The notes: a model not told the origin generated them from the sequence alone. A stretch of 38,225 nt of DNA from Thermoplasmata archaeon (GCA_030043865.1 JASHWZ010000177.1:1-38225), one strand, 5' to 3'. Positions 14,645-23,216 are shown, counted from the first letter of the stretch. A program made the numbers and translations.

Positions 14645-15022
14645 ATGGTCGAGTACAAGCTGGTCATCTCCGAGCGCGAGAAGTCCCTCGCGCGCACCGT
14701 CGGCGACCCGCAGGCCGCCGGCTTCCTCGGAAAGCGGATCGGCGAGACGATCGGTGGAGAGCTGATCGGCGCGACGGGCTACACGTTCCGGATCACCGGT
14801 GGGACCGACAAGAGCGGGTTCCCGCTTCGCCCGGACGTTCCCGGCGCGCGACAAACGCGCCTGTTCGTCGGCGAAGGCTTCGGGTTCCATGCTCCCCGCC
14901 GGGGTATGCGTCGACGGCGAACGTTCCGCGGCAACACGGTCAGTGAGGATACGGTGCAGATCAACCTGATCGTCGAGCAGAAGGGCGGGAAACCGCTCGC
15001 GGAGCTCCTCGCCGCGTCATGA
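14645..15022 (+). CDS. rps6e: 30S ribosomal protein S6e
   Basis: 125-residue archaeal S6e, a small-subunit ribosomal protein shared with eukaryotes. Diagnostic are GGTDKSGFPLRPDVPG, the basic RRGMRRRRTFRGNTV stretch, and QINLIVEQKG near the end. First gene of an operon with aIF2 gamma and Trm112; the stop overlaps the next start (ATGA at 15019-15022), implying coupled translation. This gene pair is commonly adjacent in archaea. Confidence 0.97.
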   Translation: MVEYKLVISEREKSLARTVGDPQAAGFLGKRIGETIGGELIGATGYTFRITGGTDKSGFPLRPDVPGARQTRLFVGEGFGFHAPRRGMRRRRTFRGNTVSEDTVQINLIVEQKGGKPLAELLAAS

Positions 15023-16254
15023 AGGTCCCTCGTCAGCCCGAGGTGAACATCGGCCTCGTGGGCCATGTCGACCACGGGAAGACCACCCTCACGCAGGCGC
15101 TCACGGGCGAGTGGACCGACCGCCATTCCGAGGAGTTGAAGCGGGGGATCTCGATCAAGCTCGGCTACGCCGACGCGGCGTTCTACCTGTGCCCCGAATG
15201 CCCACCGCCGACCGGCTACACCACCGAGCCGGAGTGTCCCAACGGCCACGGACCCGCGAAGTTCCTCCGCTCGGTCTCGTTCGTCGACGCGCCGGGCCAC
15301 GAGACGCTGATGGAGACGATGCTGTCGGGGGCGGCGATCATGGACGGGGCGGTCCTCCTGGTCGCGGCCAACGAGAAGGTCCCGCAACCGCAGACCCGGG
15401 AGCACCTCTACGCGCTCGACATCATCGGCGTCCGCAAGGTCGTGGTCGTCCAGAACAAGATCGACCTCGTGACCACCGAGGCCGCGGAAGCGAACTACCG
15501 CGAGATCGTCGAGTTCCTGAAGACCGGCCCGATCGCCGAGGCTCCCGTGATCCCCGTGAGCGCCAACCACCGCGTCAACATCGACGCGCTGATCGAAGCG
15601 ATCGAGAAGACGATCCCGACCCCCGTCCGCGACCCCGCGAAGCCGCCGCTGATGTACGTCGCCCGCTCGTTCGACATCAACCGGCCGGGGACGCGCCCGG
15701 CGGCGCTCCAGGGCGGGGTCCTCGGAGGCTCGCTGATCCAGGGGAAGCTCTCGCTGGGCGAGGAGATCGAGATTCGACCCGGCCCGACCGGGGCGTCCGA
15801 CGGCCACGCCGAATCGCTCACGACCCGGATCACCTCGATCGTCTCGGGGGGCCAGGAGTGGAAGGAGCTCCGCCCGGGCGGGCTCGCGGCGATCGGCACG
15901 AGCCTCGACCCCTCCCTCGCGAAGGGGGACGGGCTCACCGGTCGACTCGTCGGCACGGCCGGGACGCTCCCACCGGTGAGCCAGAAGATACGGCTCAAGG
16001 CGACGTTGCTCGACCGGGTGCTGGGCGCCCAGCGGGAAATCAAGGTCGACAAGATCCGCACCAGCGAGACCCTGGCGGTCACCGTCGGCACGACCGTGGC
16101 GAGCGGAAAGGTCACGAGCGCGCGCGGGAACGAGGTCGAGCTCTCGCTCAACCGCGCGGTCACGGTGTTCCCTGGCAGCCGGGTCGCAGTCTCCCGCCGA
16201 CTGAACGCCTGGCGGCTGATCGGATACGGGATCGTCGAGGGAGGCTCGAAATGA
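15019..16254 (+). CDS. eif2g: Translation initiation factor aIF2 gamma subunit
   Basis: 411-residue GTPase core of aIF2, which carries Met-tRNAi to the small subunit. Motifs: G1 GHVDHGKTTL (15-24), switch I RGISIKLGY, DAPGHE (G3), NKID (G4), and SAN near the G5 site, then two beta-barrel domains. The zinc knuckle shows Cys58, Cys61 and Cys73, but the expected fourth Cys is missing: the last pair reads CPNGH, so His77 may replace it or zinc may be lost. It overlaps S6e and Trm112 by ATGA on both sides. Confidence 0.97.
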   Translation: MKVPRQPEVNIGLVGHVDHGKTTLTQALTGEWTDRHSEELKRGISIKLGYADAAFYLCPECPPPTGYTTEPECPNGHGPAKFLRSVSFVDAPGHETLMETMLSGAAIMDGAVLLVAANEKVPQPQTREHLYALDIIGVRKVVVVQNKIDLVTTEAAEANYREIVEFLKTGPIAEAPVIPVSANHRVNIDALIEAIEKTIPTPVRDPAKPPLMYVARSFDINRPGTRPAALQGGVLGGSLIQGKLSLGEEIEIRPGPTGASDGHAESLTTRITSIVSGGQEWKELRPGGLAAIGTSLDPSLAKGDGLTGRLVGTAGTLPPVSQKIRLKATLLDRVLGAQREIKVDKIRTSETLAVTVGTTVASGKVTSARGNEVELSLNRAVTVFPGSRVAVSRRLNAWRLIGYGIVEGGSK

Positions 16255-16433
16255 GGCCCGACCTGATGGAGATCCTCCGGTGCCCGGTCTGCCGCGGCGA
16301 GCTCGCGCTCGAGGTCCGGCGGAAGGACGGCGACGAGATCGTGGACGGCACGCTGCGCTGCGCGCACTGCCACGTGGACTACCCGATCCAGGACGGGATT
16401 CCCGACCTGCTGCCGCCGGACGAGCGGGCGTAG
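16251..16433 (+). CDS. Trm112-like zinc-ribbon methyltransferase activator
   Basis: 60-residue Trm112/UPF0434-type protein. It begins MRPDLMEILRCPVC, has a second pair CAHC, and ends with YPIQDGIPDLLPPDE, the family's usual closing strand. In archaea Trm112 binds and stabilises several SAM methyltransferases that act on tRNA and release factor. The ATG overlaps the aIF2 gamma stop (ATGA), so it is the third gene of a translation operon. Two-pair Cys pattern is intact, so zinc binding is expected. Confidence 0.9.
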   Translation: MRPDLMEILRCPVCRGELALEVRRKDGDEIVDGTLRCAHCHVDYPIQDGIPDLLPPDERA

Positions 16434-16495
16434 CGTCGACGCCCGCGAACCGCGGGGACGGGCGTCGTACGGTCGACCTGCGGTTCGAGCCCAAG

Positions 16496-16502
16496 GGTTA
16501 AG
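16496..16502 (+). promoter_or_regulatory. Candidate TATA box for the signal peptidase gene
   Basis: GGTTAAG lies about 28 nt before ATG 16527, at the usual distance for leaderless transcription in this window. Confidence 0.4.
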
Positions 16503-16526
16503 CGGGGCCGACCGAAACGGCGCCCG

Positions 16527-17846
16527 ATGCCCTCGGCCCGGGAACCGGAGGACGCGTCGCCCGAGGACGACGACGAGCTCGACGAGGGGCCACCGAGGCC
16601 GCGTCGGCCGGTCCGACGCCCGCGGTCCTCCTCCTCCCGACGCGCGCCGGTCCGAAAGTGGAGCGGCTCCGACGCGGACGACGACGAGGAGGAGCTCGAG
16701 GTACCCCCGACCCGGCGCCGGTGGTTCCACCGCGACGCGAAGCCGGTGTACTGGCGGGCCCGCGACTCGCTCTTCTTCGAGCCGCTCGTGGCGGTCGCGA
16801 TCATCGTCGTGATCCTGGTCGGCCTCTACGCCTACACCCAGAACTGGCCGCCCGTCTACGTCGTCGAGTCCGACAGCATGCAGCACGGGTCGTCCGACGT
16901 GCTGGGCGTGATCAACACCGGCGACCTCGTGCTCGCGCAACGGATCCCGCTCGGCCAGATCACGCCGTACGTGGTCGGCGTACAGACCGGCTATTCCACG
17001 TACGGGGAAGCCGGCGATGTGATCCTCTACAACGCGAACGGCCAAGGCTCGACGCCGATCATCCACCGCGCGATCCTCTTCCTCGAGTGGGACCCGGCCA
17101 GCTCCACCTACAACGCGACCGACATCTCCGGTCTCAAGTGCGGGAACGCCTCGGGAGATTACCGGACACCGGGGACTCCGACCGGATGCGGCGTCACGGG
17201 GCTCAACTCCTCCACGTCGCTCGACCTGTTCGGCGTCGGCTGGCGTTCGGTGTCCGTGACCGTCCCGCTCAACCCCGGCGTGCTCGGGGACCACTCGGGC
17301 TTCCTCACGATGGGCGACAACAACTTCGAGCCGTCGGGATGCACGACGGCCTGCGAGGGACTCCCGGACCAGCTCTCCGGACTGAGTCAGCTCGTCGAGC
17401 CCGGGTGGATCGTCGGGGTCGCCCGGGGGATGATCCCGTGGGTCGGAGCGGTGAAACTGCTCATCGAGGGCGACGCGGGGGAGGTTCCTTCGCAGTCCTG
17501 GCAGTTCCTCGGACTGACGGTGGTTGGGCTGATCCTCCTCGCCTTCGGCATCCACTACGCCCTGCGCGCCGAGGGCATCGAGGACGAGCGCCGGCGGGAG
17601 CAGGAGGAGGCGGACGCGGAGGCCGAGGAGGAGGAAGCGAGCCGCCCGCCCGGACGCGGGCGCCGGTTCCTGCGAGCGCTCCGGCCGTGGAAGAGCGAGA
17701 CCGACGAGGACGACATCGACGAACCTCCGCGGCGGAAGCACACGCCGAAGGACCGGTCGAGCGGCCGGCGTGGGCGGCCGACCCCGAAGGTGCACCGGGA
17801 ACCGAAGTCGAAGTCGGGCTCGTCGTCGGATGACGACGACCTCTGA
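16527..17846 (+). CDS. Signal peptidase I, ER/archaeal Ser-His type
   Basis: 439-residue S26B peptidase removing signal peptides from secreted proteins. Catalytic Ser117 is in VESDSM, His180 in IIHRAI replaces the bacterial Lys, and the acidic GDNN box is at 263-266. Helix 1 spans about 86-104; a second helix, about 326-347, ends the protease domain. Unusually long flanks: about 80 N-terminal residues with acidic and Arg/Ser runs, and about 90 C-terminal charged residues ending in SSSDDDDL. The catalytic part also carries insertions with Cys pairs and N-glycosylation sequons between the His and GDNN motifs. Both termini would be cytoplasmic. Confidence 0.92.
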   Translation: MPSAREPEDASPEDDDELDEGPPRPRRPVRRPRSSSSRRAPVRKWSGSDADDDEEELEVPPTRRRWFHRDAKPVYWRARDSLFFEPLVAVAIIVVILVGLYAYTQNWPPVYVVESDSMQHGSSDVLGVINTGDLVLAQRIPLGQITPYVVGVQTGYSTYGEAGDVILYNANGQGSTPIIHRAILFLEWDPASSTYNATDISGLKCGNASGDYRTPGTPTGCGVTGLNSSTSLDLFGVGWRSVSVTVPLNPGVLGDHSGFLTMGDNNFEPSGCTTACEGLPDQLSGLSQLVEPGWIVGVARGMIPWVGAVKLLIEGDAGEVPSQSWQFLGLTVVGLILLAFGIHYALRAEGIEDERRREQEEADAEAEEEEASRPPGRGRRFLRALRPWKSETDEDDIDEPPRRKHTPKDRSSGRRGRPTPKVHREPKSKSGSSSDDDDL

Positions 17847-17888
17847 CGACGCTTGACGGGGTGGCCGGGGCGGCGCCGCGATTCGCAA

Positions 17889-17897
17889 CCTTTTAGT
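17889..17897 (+). promoter_or_regulatory. Candidate TATA box for the PRPP synthetase gene
   Basis: CCTTTTAGT is the only AT-rich stretch between the signal peptidase and prs. It sits about 40 nt before ATG 17933, leaving a leader of about 14 nt. Confidence 0.4.
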
Positions 17898-17932
17898 CCC
17901 TAGGCTCGTCCGCTCCGTGGGGAACGGCTCGA

Positions 17933-18808
17933 ATGCACGTCATCGGCGGCACCGCGTCGACGTCGCTGGCCGAACGCATCTCGCGGGAACTCGGAAACGC
18001 GCCGTTCGCGATCCCGTTCACGAAGCGGTTTCCGGACGGGGAGATGTACGTGCGCGTCGGCGGGCGCTTCGAGGGCGAGGACGTCGTCGTCGTGCAGTCG
18101 ACCCGGACCGACCAGGACCTCGTGGAGCTCCTCCTCCTCGAGGATGCCGTTCGGGAGGCCGGCGCCCGCAAGGTGTTCGTGGTGGTACCCTACCTCGGCT
18201 ACGCGCGTCAGGACCGGCGTTTCTTCCCGGGCGAGCCGGTGAGCGCCCGCACGTTCTGCCGTCACATCGAGCTGGACGCCGATGCCGTCATCACGGTCGA
18301 CCTTCACTCCCGGCAGACGCTCTCGCACTTCACCAAACCCGCCTTCGAGGCGAGCGGCATCCCGGCGATCGCTCGACTTCTTCGGGAGCGACCGCTCGAC
18401 GTCCTCGTGTCGCCGGACCAGGGGGGCGTGGAGCGGGTGAAGCGCATGGCGGAACTCCTCGACAAGCCGTGGCTCGCCCTCCAGAAGAAGCGCATCGACA
18501 GCGAGCACGTCGAGCTGTCGGTGCCGAACCCGCTGCCCGTCCCCGTCGAAGGCAAACAGCTCGTGATCGTCGACGACGTCATCTCGACCGGCGGAACGAT
18601 CGTCGAGGCCGCGAAGCTGCTGAAGAAGCGGAACGTCGCGGGGATCAGCGCGGCGTGCACGCACGGTCTCTTCCTGCGCGACGGCTTTGAACGCATCAAG
18701 GCGGTCGTGGACGAAGTCTACTCGACCGACACCCTCGGCAACCCCGCGGAGAAGGCGTCCGTGGCGCCCGATATCGCCCAGATCCTCTTGCGCGAAGCGA
18801 CGCCGTAG
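17933..18808 (+). CDS. prs: Ribose-phosphate pyrophosphokinase
   Basis: 291-residue archaeal (class III-like) PRPP synthetase making PRPP from ribose 5-phosphate and ATP for purine, pyrimidine, His and NAD synthesis. Motifs: FPDGEMYVRV, YARQDRRFFPGEPVSAR flexible loop region, DLHSRQTLSHF, and the PRPP-binding IVDDVISTGGTI. Complete. A GNAT gene follows after 15 nt and is probably co-transcribed. PurP (purines) and NadB (NAD) elsewhere in the window use the same precursor pool. Confidence 0.96.
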   Translation: MHVIGGTASTSLAERISRELGNAPFAIPFTKRFPDGEMYVRVGGRFEGEDVVVVQSTRTDQDLVELLLLEDAVREAGARKVFVVVPYLGYARQDRRFFPGEPVSARTFCRHIELDADAVITVDLHSRQTLSHFTKPAFEASGIPAIARLLRERPLDVLVSPDQGGVERVKRMAELLDKPWLALQKKRIDSEHVELSVPNPLPVPVEGKQLVIVDDVISTGGTIVEAAKLLKKRNVAGISAACTHGLFLRDGFERIKAVVDEVYSTDTLGNPAEKASVAPDIAQILLREATP

Positions 18809-18823
18809 GATCGGTCGAACCGG

Positions 18824-19783
18824 ATGGACCCCCCCCGTTCGACCCAGGGCGCGCGGTCGGACGAACTCCTCGAGCTCGCGCAGCTCGTTCGCCGGGAGCT
18901 GTCGCTCCGCGAAGAGACCCCGACGGGGGACTGGGTCGAGGAGATCGCCCACTCTCTCCGCACCGGCGCGCGACCGGGGTGGTACTACCCGATCTCGGAG
19001 GGGGCGGGGCTCGCGTTCCGTTCCGAACGCGACGACCACTCCTTCGCCCACGTCCACGTGGAGACGGCCCCCGACGCGGTGGACCGGGCGCAGGCGCTGA
19101 CCGAGGCGCTCGTCTCCACGCTTCCCCCCACGGCCCGCTCGATCAGCGTGGGATTCACCGGGCTGCCCCTCGCCGCCGAGGAAGAGCTCACGGCCCGCCT
19201 CGCCCGGCGTCCGGGTTCGAACGTCATCCGACGGTACGCGATGGAGCGGCCGTTGCGGTCCCGGGATGGGGAGGGCCTCCCGCCGGTCCCCGACGCCCTT
19301 CAGCTCGTGCCGGTCCGCGAGGTGACGCTCGACGCGCTGGCGCTCCTGGACCAAAGCGCGTTCCGTGGGACGACCGACGAACTGCTCATCGGGACCGACC
19401 TGAAGGAGTACCGCCGAACCCTCGTCGCCCTGCTCGAGGGCGCGACCGGTCGATTCTTGGACGAAGCGTCCACGGCCCTCTACCGTTCGGAGCCTCCGGC
19501 CCTCGTCGGGGCGATCCTGACTTGCGAGAAGACTCCTCGACACGCCGCCTTCCAGGATTTCATGGTCGACCCCACCCTTCGCGGCCGGGGGTACGGGGCC
19601 TATCTCCTCCACTGGGCGATGCGGGCCCTGTGGGCGCTGGGTTACGAACGCGTGCGGCTGTGGGTCAGCGCGTCGAACGCGTCTGCGCGACGACTGTACG
19701 ACTCGGTGGGCTTTTCCACCACCCAGACGGCGGTCATCTATCGCTGGGACCGCGACCCATCCGCGTTCGGCCCGCGCGGGTAG
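18824..19783 (+). CDS. GNAT acetyltransferase with N-terminal extension domain
   Basis: 319 residues. The C-terminal half is a GNAT domain with MVDPTLRGRGYGAYLLHWAM (acetyl-CoA loop) and NASARRLYDSVGFSTTQT. The first about 150 residues look like a second, degenerate GNAT-like alpha/beta unit (FAHVHVETAPDAVDRAQAL...), so a tandem GNAT is possible. Follows prs by 15 nt. Substrate unknown. Confidence 0.88.
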   Translation: MDPPRSTQGARSDELLELAQLVRRELSLREETPTGDWVEEIAHSLRTGARPGWYYPISEGAGLAFRSERDDHSFAHVHVETAPDAVDRAQALTEALVSTLPPTARSISVGFTGLPLAAEEELTARLARRPGSNVIRRYAMERPLRSRDGEGLPPVPDALQLVPVREVTLDALALLDQSAFRGTTDELLIGTDLKEYRRTLVALLEGATGRFLDEASTALYRSEPPALVGAILTCEKTPRHAAFQDFMVDPTLRGRGYGAYLLHWAMRALWALGYERVRLWVSASNASARRLYDSVGFSTTQTAVIYRWDRDPSAFGPRG

Positions 19784-19810
19784 GGACCCACGCGCTCTTC
19801 CCCCTCCGAT

Positions 19811-20431
19811 TCAACGTGGCGCACGCACTCGGGGTACCGGACGGGCCGGCCGCCCACCGGTCCGAACGCTCGTCGAGGTCCGGACGAGTGCGCGGACCTG
19901 CCGGCGGACCGCGTCGAGCGGGGCGACCGAGCCTTCCGCGCGACACAGGATCAGGGCTCCCTCGATCGCGGCGAGGGCCGTGGTGGCGAGCGCCCGAGCG
20001 CGATCGGGGGCGACGCCGACTTCGCGCAGTTGCCGACGCAGGACCGCGGCCCACGAGCGGAACGTGGACCGCACCACTGGGGCGAGGGAGTCTTTCCCAC
20101 CGTAGTGCGACGCGGCGACCGCCGCGACCGGGCATCCCGCCCGGCAACGAGAGACCACGACCGAGCGACGGAAGAACATCACGAACCGGTCGAGTACCTC
20201 CTCCGGTGTGCGCAACGGTCCGTCTCGCTGATACCGGAGCAGCTGCTCGGTGGTCCACCGGAGCGCGTCCTCGACCAACTGTCGTTTCCCTTTCGGGAAG
20301 TGATAGTAGATCGAACCTCGCGGGGCTCCGCTCGCCGCGAGGATCTCCGAGAAGGAGGTGGCGTCGATGCCCTGGGCACCGAACAGCACCGCGGCGCTGG
20401 CGACCATCCGCTCACGGCTATCGCCCGCCAC
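19811..20431 (-). CDS. TetR family transcriptional regulator (LmrA/YxaF-like)
   Basis: About 206 residues from GTG 20431, with a GGAGGGG ribosome-binding site; a GTG at 20497 would add 22 atypical residues. The N-terminal helix-turn-helix domain is typical: RMVASAAVLFGAQGIDATSF, ILAASGAPRGSIYYHFPKGK. The C-terminal ligand domain with CPVAAVA and VRSTFRSWAAVLRRQL resembles the LmrA/YxaF group, known regulators of drug efflux and aromatic-compound genes. It is divergent from a tautomerase and an MFS exporter, which are its likely targets; a dyad lies in the shared promoter. Cys residues are present in the ligand domain. Confidence 0.93.
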   Translation of the reverse strand: MAGDSRERMVASAAVLFGAQGIDATSFSEILAASGAPRGSIYYHFPKGKRQLVEDALRWTTEQLLRYQRDGPLRTPEEVLDRFVMFFRRSVVVSRCRAGCPVAAVAASHYGGKDSLAPVVRSTFRSWAAVLRRQLREVGVAPDRARALATTALAAIEGALILCRAEGSVAPLDAVRRQVRALVRTSTSVRTGGRPARPVPRVRAPR

Positions 20432-20497
20432 GGCCCCTCCGTCGCCCCAGCGAAGTCCCTCCTGAAAGGATATCCCCCGCGTCCGGGCGACCGTCAC

Positions 20498-20504
20498 CTA
20501 TATG
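20498..20504 (+). promoter_or_regulatory. Candidate TATA box for the tautomerase gene
   Basis: CTATATG is centred about 34 nt before ATG 20535 and directly adjoins the dyad at 20502-20515. A repressor bound there would overlap the TATA element. Confidence 0.5.
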
Positions 20505-20515
20505 ACGAGCATCAT
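20502..20515. promoter_or_regulatory. Imperfect inverted repeat, candidate TetR operator
   Basis: ATGACGAGCATCAT is a 14-nt imperfect palindrome (ATGA...TCAT arms, ten of fourteen positions symmetrical) in the intergenic region between the TetR gene and the tautomerase, overlapping the TATA box. TetR proteins normally bind such dyads in divergent promoters. The symmetry is modest, so this is a candidate only. Confidence 0.35.
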
Positions 20516-20534
20516 AATCCGTCCGACGACGACC

Positions 20535-20984
20535 ATGCCGATGATCGACGTGTATGCCAAGGCGGGAACGTTCGCGGACCGACACACGCTGGCTCGGGAC
20601 CTCGCCGCAGCGGTGATGAAGTGGGAGAAGGTACCGAAGCTGCCGCTCTTCCAAAAGAACACCGCCGCGTTCGTTCACGACCTGCCCTCCGACGCCATCT
20701 CGAACGTCGATGGCGAGAGTAACTACGTGCGTGTCCAAGTCCTGACCCCGGTCGGCGTTCTCGACCGGGACAAGCAGCTGGGCGTCGTCGGTGAACTGAC
20801 CGAGATCGTCGCCACGGCCGCCCACGACCCGACGCTGAAGGCGCGCACCTGGGTCCTGATCACGGAATCTCCCAGCGGTGGCTGGGGTATCGCCGGTCAC
20901 GCGAACACCGGAGACGACATTGCGAAGGCGGCCCGCGAGCAGATCGCCGCGTTGACGGCCCACGGGGCGGCCGGCAAGCCGTAG
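20535..20984 (+). CDS. 4-oxalocrotonate tautomerase superfamily protein (cis-CaaD-like size)
   Basis: 149 residues from ATG 20535, chosen because the protein then begins Met-Pro and removal of Met exposes Pro-1, the catalytic base of this superfamily (MPMIDVYAKAGTF). The single chain is about twice a 4-OT monomer, as in cis-CaaD/MSAD-type members, with a second unit TWVLITESPSGGWGIAGHA. Such enzymes tautomerise, hydrate or dehalogenate small unsaturated acids; the substrate is unknown. It is controlled from a promoter shared with TetR and followed after 188 nt by an MFS exporter, suggesting a small detoxification unit. Confidence 0.85.
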   Translation: MPMIDVYAKAGTFADRHTLARDLAAAVMKWEKVPKLPLFQKNTAAFVHDLPSDAISNVDGESNYVRVQVLTPVGVLDRDKQLGVVGELTEIVATAAHDPTLKARTWVLITESPSGGWGIAGHANTGDDIAKAAREQIAALTAHGAAGKP

Positions 20985-21172
20985 GGCGCGACGCATCGTC
21001 TCGCGGGGCGGCCGAGTTCGGCCCCGTCGGTGGCTCGCCAACGGGGAAGGCGAAGCCGACCGCCGGGTCCTAACCCGGAGGCCGGATCGAGCGATGTCGC
21101 CCCTGCGGGATCGCGCCTTGACGCCATAGGTTAAACGCACCCGCCGAGTGGCACGGTCGAGGAGGGGGCCCG
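20985..21172. other. 188-nt intergenic region with stem-loops and MFS promoter
   Basis: No gene seen. GC-rich inverted repeats such as CGGCCGAGTTCGGCC-type and CCGGGTCCTAACCCGG could fold into hairpins that end the tautomerase transcript. A TATA-like box AGGTTAAAC (21128-21136) lies about 40 nt before the MFS start. A tRNA was considered and not supported. Confidence 0.4.
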
Positions 21173-22774
21173 TTGAGCTCAGCGAACGGGCCCGCGGGTT
21201 CCGGACCCGCGCCGTCCGGCTCCCCCATCCCGAAAACTCTCGAGACCTTCGATCGACCGTACGCCTACCGCGTCATGGCGCTCCTCGCGGGTATCGTGGT
21301 CGTCGTGATGTACATCGAGGGCATGCTCACGCCCTCCCTGCCCACCATCCAGGTCGATTTCGGCGTCGATACCGCCCAAGTGAGTTTGATCCTCTCCGCG
21401 TACGCGGCCGCCGGGGTCGCCCTCTCCCCCGTGGTGGGGAAGTTGGGCGACATCTACGGCAAGCGTAGGGTGCTCGTCGGCGTGATGCTGGGCTACGCGG
21501 CCGCGGTATCGGTGACCGGGTTCTCTCCGAACTTCACGTTCATGGTCGCGGCGCGTACCGTGCAAGGGATCGGGCTCACCATCATGCCGCTCGGGATGGC
21601 GCTGATGCGGGACGAGTTCCCCCGGGAGCTCATCCCTCGCGCTCAGGGGCTGCTCAGCGCGATGTTCGGCATCGGCTTCGTGATCAGCCTCCCGCTGGGT
21701 TCCTTCGTCTCGCAAAACTACGGGTGGCGGGTGACCTACCATTCGGCAATCCCGTTCGTGGTCCTCCTCGCGATCCTCCTCGTCCTGTTCACGCGGGAGT
21801 CGGCCTACCGTCGACCCGATACGAAGGTCGACTACGTGGGGGCGGCGTTCCTGGGCGGCGCACTGGCGGGGATCGTGACCGCGCTGTCCCAGGGGCAGGT
21901 GTGGGGCTGGACGTCGTTCGCCACCCTGGGGTTCCTCGCCGCGGGAGTGCTCCTGTTCGTCCCGTTCGCGCTCTACGAGTCGTGGTGGAAACGTCGGCAG
22001 CGGGAGCCGATCGTCGACGGGAAGTTGCTACGGGAGAGGAACGTTCTCGTGACCAACGTGGTCCTGACGGTGGTGGGACTCGGAATGTACCTCGCGCTCT
22101 TCTCGCTCATCTACCAGTTCGAGTACCCCCCGGCGTCCGGGGGATACAACGGGAGCTTCCCGACGTTCAACATCCTCGATGCGGGCCTGTACATCGTCCC
22201 CCTCGCGCTCGGGATGATCGTCTTCGCGGTCGCTGTCAGCTTCTTCGTCGCGCGCGTGGGCGTCAAGCCGTTTGCGATCGCCGGAAGTGTCGTCACCGCG
22301 CTCGGCTTCTATCTCATCTCGATCGCCACTACGCTCGACCAGGCGTTGCTGTACGAGACGGTCATCGGCGCCGGGATCGCCCTCCTGAATGCCTCGATCA
22401 TCAACCTCCTGGTGCTGACCGTGGACCCGAAGGACATGAGCCAGGCCACGGCGATGAACAACGTCTTCCGGAACGTCGGCGGAAGCGTCGGGGCCCCGAT
22501 CGCCGGCTCGTTACTGGCCACCTACGTCTTGACGGCCGGACCGCTCGCCGGCCTCCCGGCCCACGTGGCCTTCCAGTACGCCTTCTGGATGGCGGCGATC
22601 GTCACGCTCATCGCCGGCGTCGCTGTCTTGTTCGGCCACGAGGTCCTCGGGCGGTGGCGGCACCCCCGGTTCGCGCACCTCCCCACGATGCCCGGGGCAC
22701 CGAAGCCCGAACCGTCCGCACCCGTTCCGGCGCCGCCGATGCCGCTTCCCGGAGAGATTCCGACACCGCGGTAA
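21173..22774 (+). CDS. MFS multidrug exporter, DHA2 (EmrB/QacA) family
   Basis: 533-residue proton-coupled drug exporter with 12-14 hydrophobic segments. Family motifs: GKLGDIYGKRRVLVGV (motif A, loop 2-3), RTVQGIG (RxxQGxG region), and LTPSLPTIQVDF in helix 1, typical of DHA2. The C-terminus is Pro-rich. The start is a TTG preceded by GGAGGGGG. With the upstream TetR/tautomerase pair it looks like an inducible efflux function; substrates cannot be predicted. Confidence 0.94.
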   Translation: MSSANGPAGSGPAPSGSPIPKTLETFDRPYAYRVMALLAGIVVVVMYIEGMLTPSLPTIQVDFGVDTAQVSLILSAYAAAGVALSPVVGKLGDIYGKRRVLVGVMLGYAAAVSVTGFSPNFTFMVAARTVQGIGLTIMPLGMALMRDEFPRELIPRAQGLLSAMFGIGFVISLPLGSFVSQNYGWRVTYHSAIPFVVLLAILLVLFTRESAYRRPDTKVDYVGAAFLGGALAGIVTALSQGQVWGWTSFATLGFLAAGVLLFVPFALYESWWKRRQREPIVDGKLLRERNVLVTNVVLTVVGLGMYLALFSLIYQFEYPPASGGYNGSFPTFNILDAGLYIVPLALGMIVFAVAVSFFVARVGVKPFAIAGSVVTALGFYLISIATTLDQALLYETVIGAGIALLNASIINLLVLTVDPKDMSQATAMNNVFRNVGGSVGAPIAGSLLATYVLTAGPLAGLPAHVAFQYAFWMAAIVTLIAGVAVLFGHEVLGRWRHPRFAHLPTMPGAPKPEPSAPVPAPPMPLPGEIPTPR

Positions 22775-22821
22775 CGGGCCCCGATTCCGCCCGTGCCGCC
22801 GAGCGAGGTTTCGCCGAGAGA

Positions 22822-23178
22822 CTACTGATTCGCACGGACGGCCGCTTCCACGATCGAGAGTGCGAAGGCCAGGTCCCGAGGTCCGAGGATCCGAATCTCT
22901 ACCCACTCCGAACCGGGTCCGCGCGCGATCAGTCGGGGGTCCAGCGTTCCGTCCCGCTTGCGCTTGCGAATCTCTTCCCGAGTCAAGCGAACGTCCATCC
23001 TCGAGTCGCCATGGAAGTGGACGATCTCGCGACCCCCGACCGCGAAGCTCTGGCCGTGCCCGTAACGCGAGACCTTCCGCTCGACCCCGGGGACCGCGGC
23101 GATCCGATATTCGAGTTCCTCCCGCAGAGCCGTGGCGGTCGAGGGCGAAGCGTGAGGCGTCGTTTTCGAGGGAGCCAT
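22822..23178 (-). CDS. Luciferase-domain (DUF5519) protein
   Basis: 118 residues matching the DUF5519 'luciferase domain' family by its order of motifs: PGVERKVSRYGHGQSFAVGGREIVHFHG, then MDVRLTREEI, then a final SEWVEIRI and a helix. The name is historical; no luciferase activity is implied. Often found singly near VOC or stress genes. It follows the VOC gene by 38 nt on the same strand. Function unknown. Confidence 0.8.
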   Translation of the reverse strand: MAPSKTTPHASPSTATALREELEYRIAAVPGVERKVSRYGHGQSFAVGGREIVHFHGDSRMDVRLTREEIRKRKRDGTLDPRLIARGPGSEWVEIRILGPRDLAFALSIVEAAVRANQ

Positions 23179-23216
23179 CTTCCGGAGCTCCTGGGCGGCC
23201 CGCCGAGTTCCGCCCG

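Noticed and set aside
16434..16526. T-loop look-alike GGTTCGAGCCC between Trm112 and the signal peptidase
   Set aside because: No stems for the other arms or acceptor are present around it.
20985..21172. Possible tRNA from the hairpin CCGGGTCCTAACCCGG and nearby stems
   Set aside because: The loop has six bases, no T-loop sequence follows, and no acceptor stem can be built on either strand.
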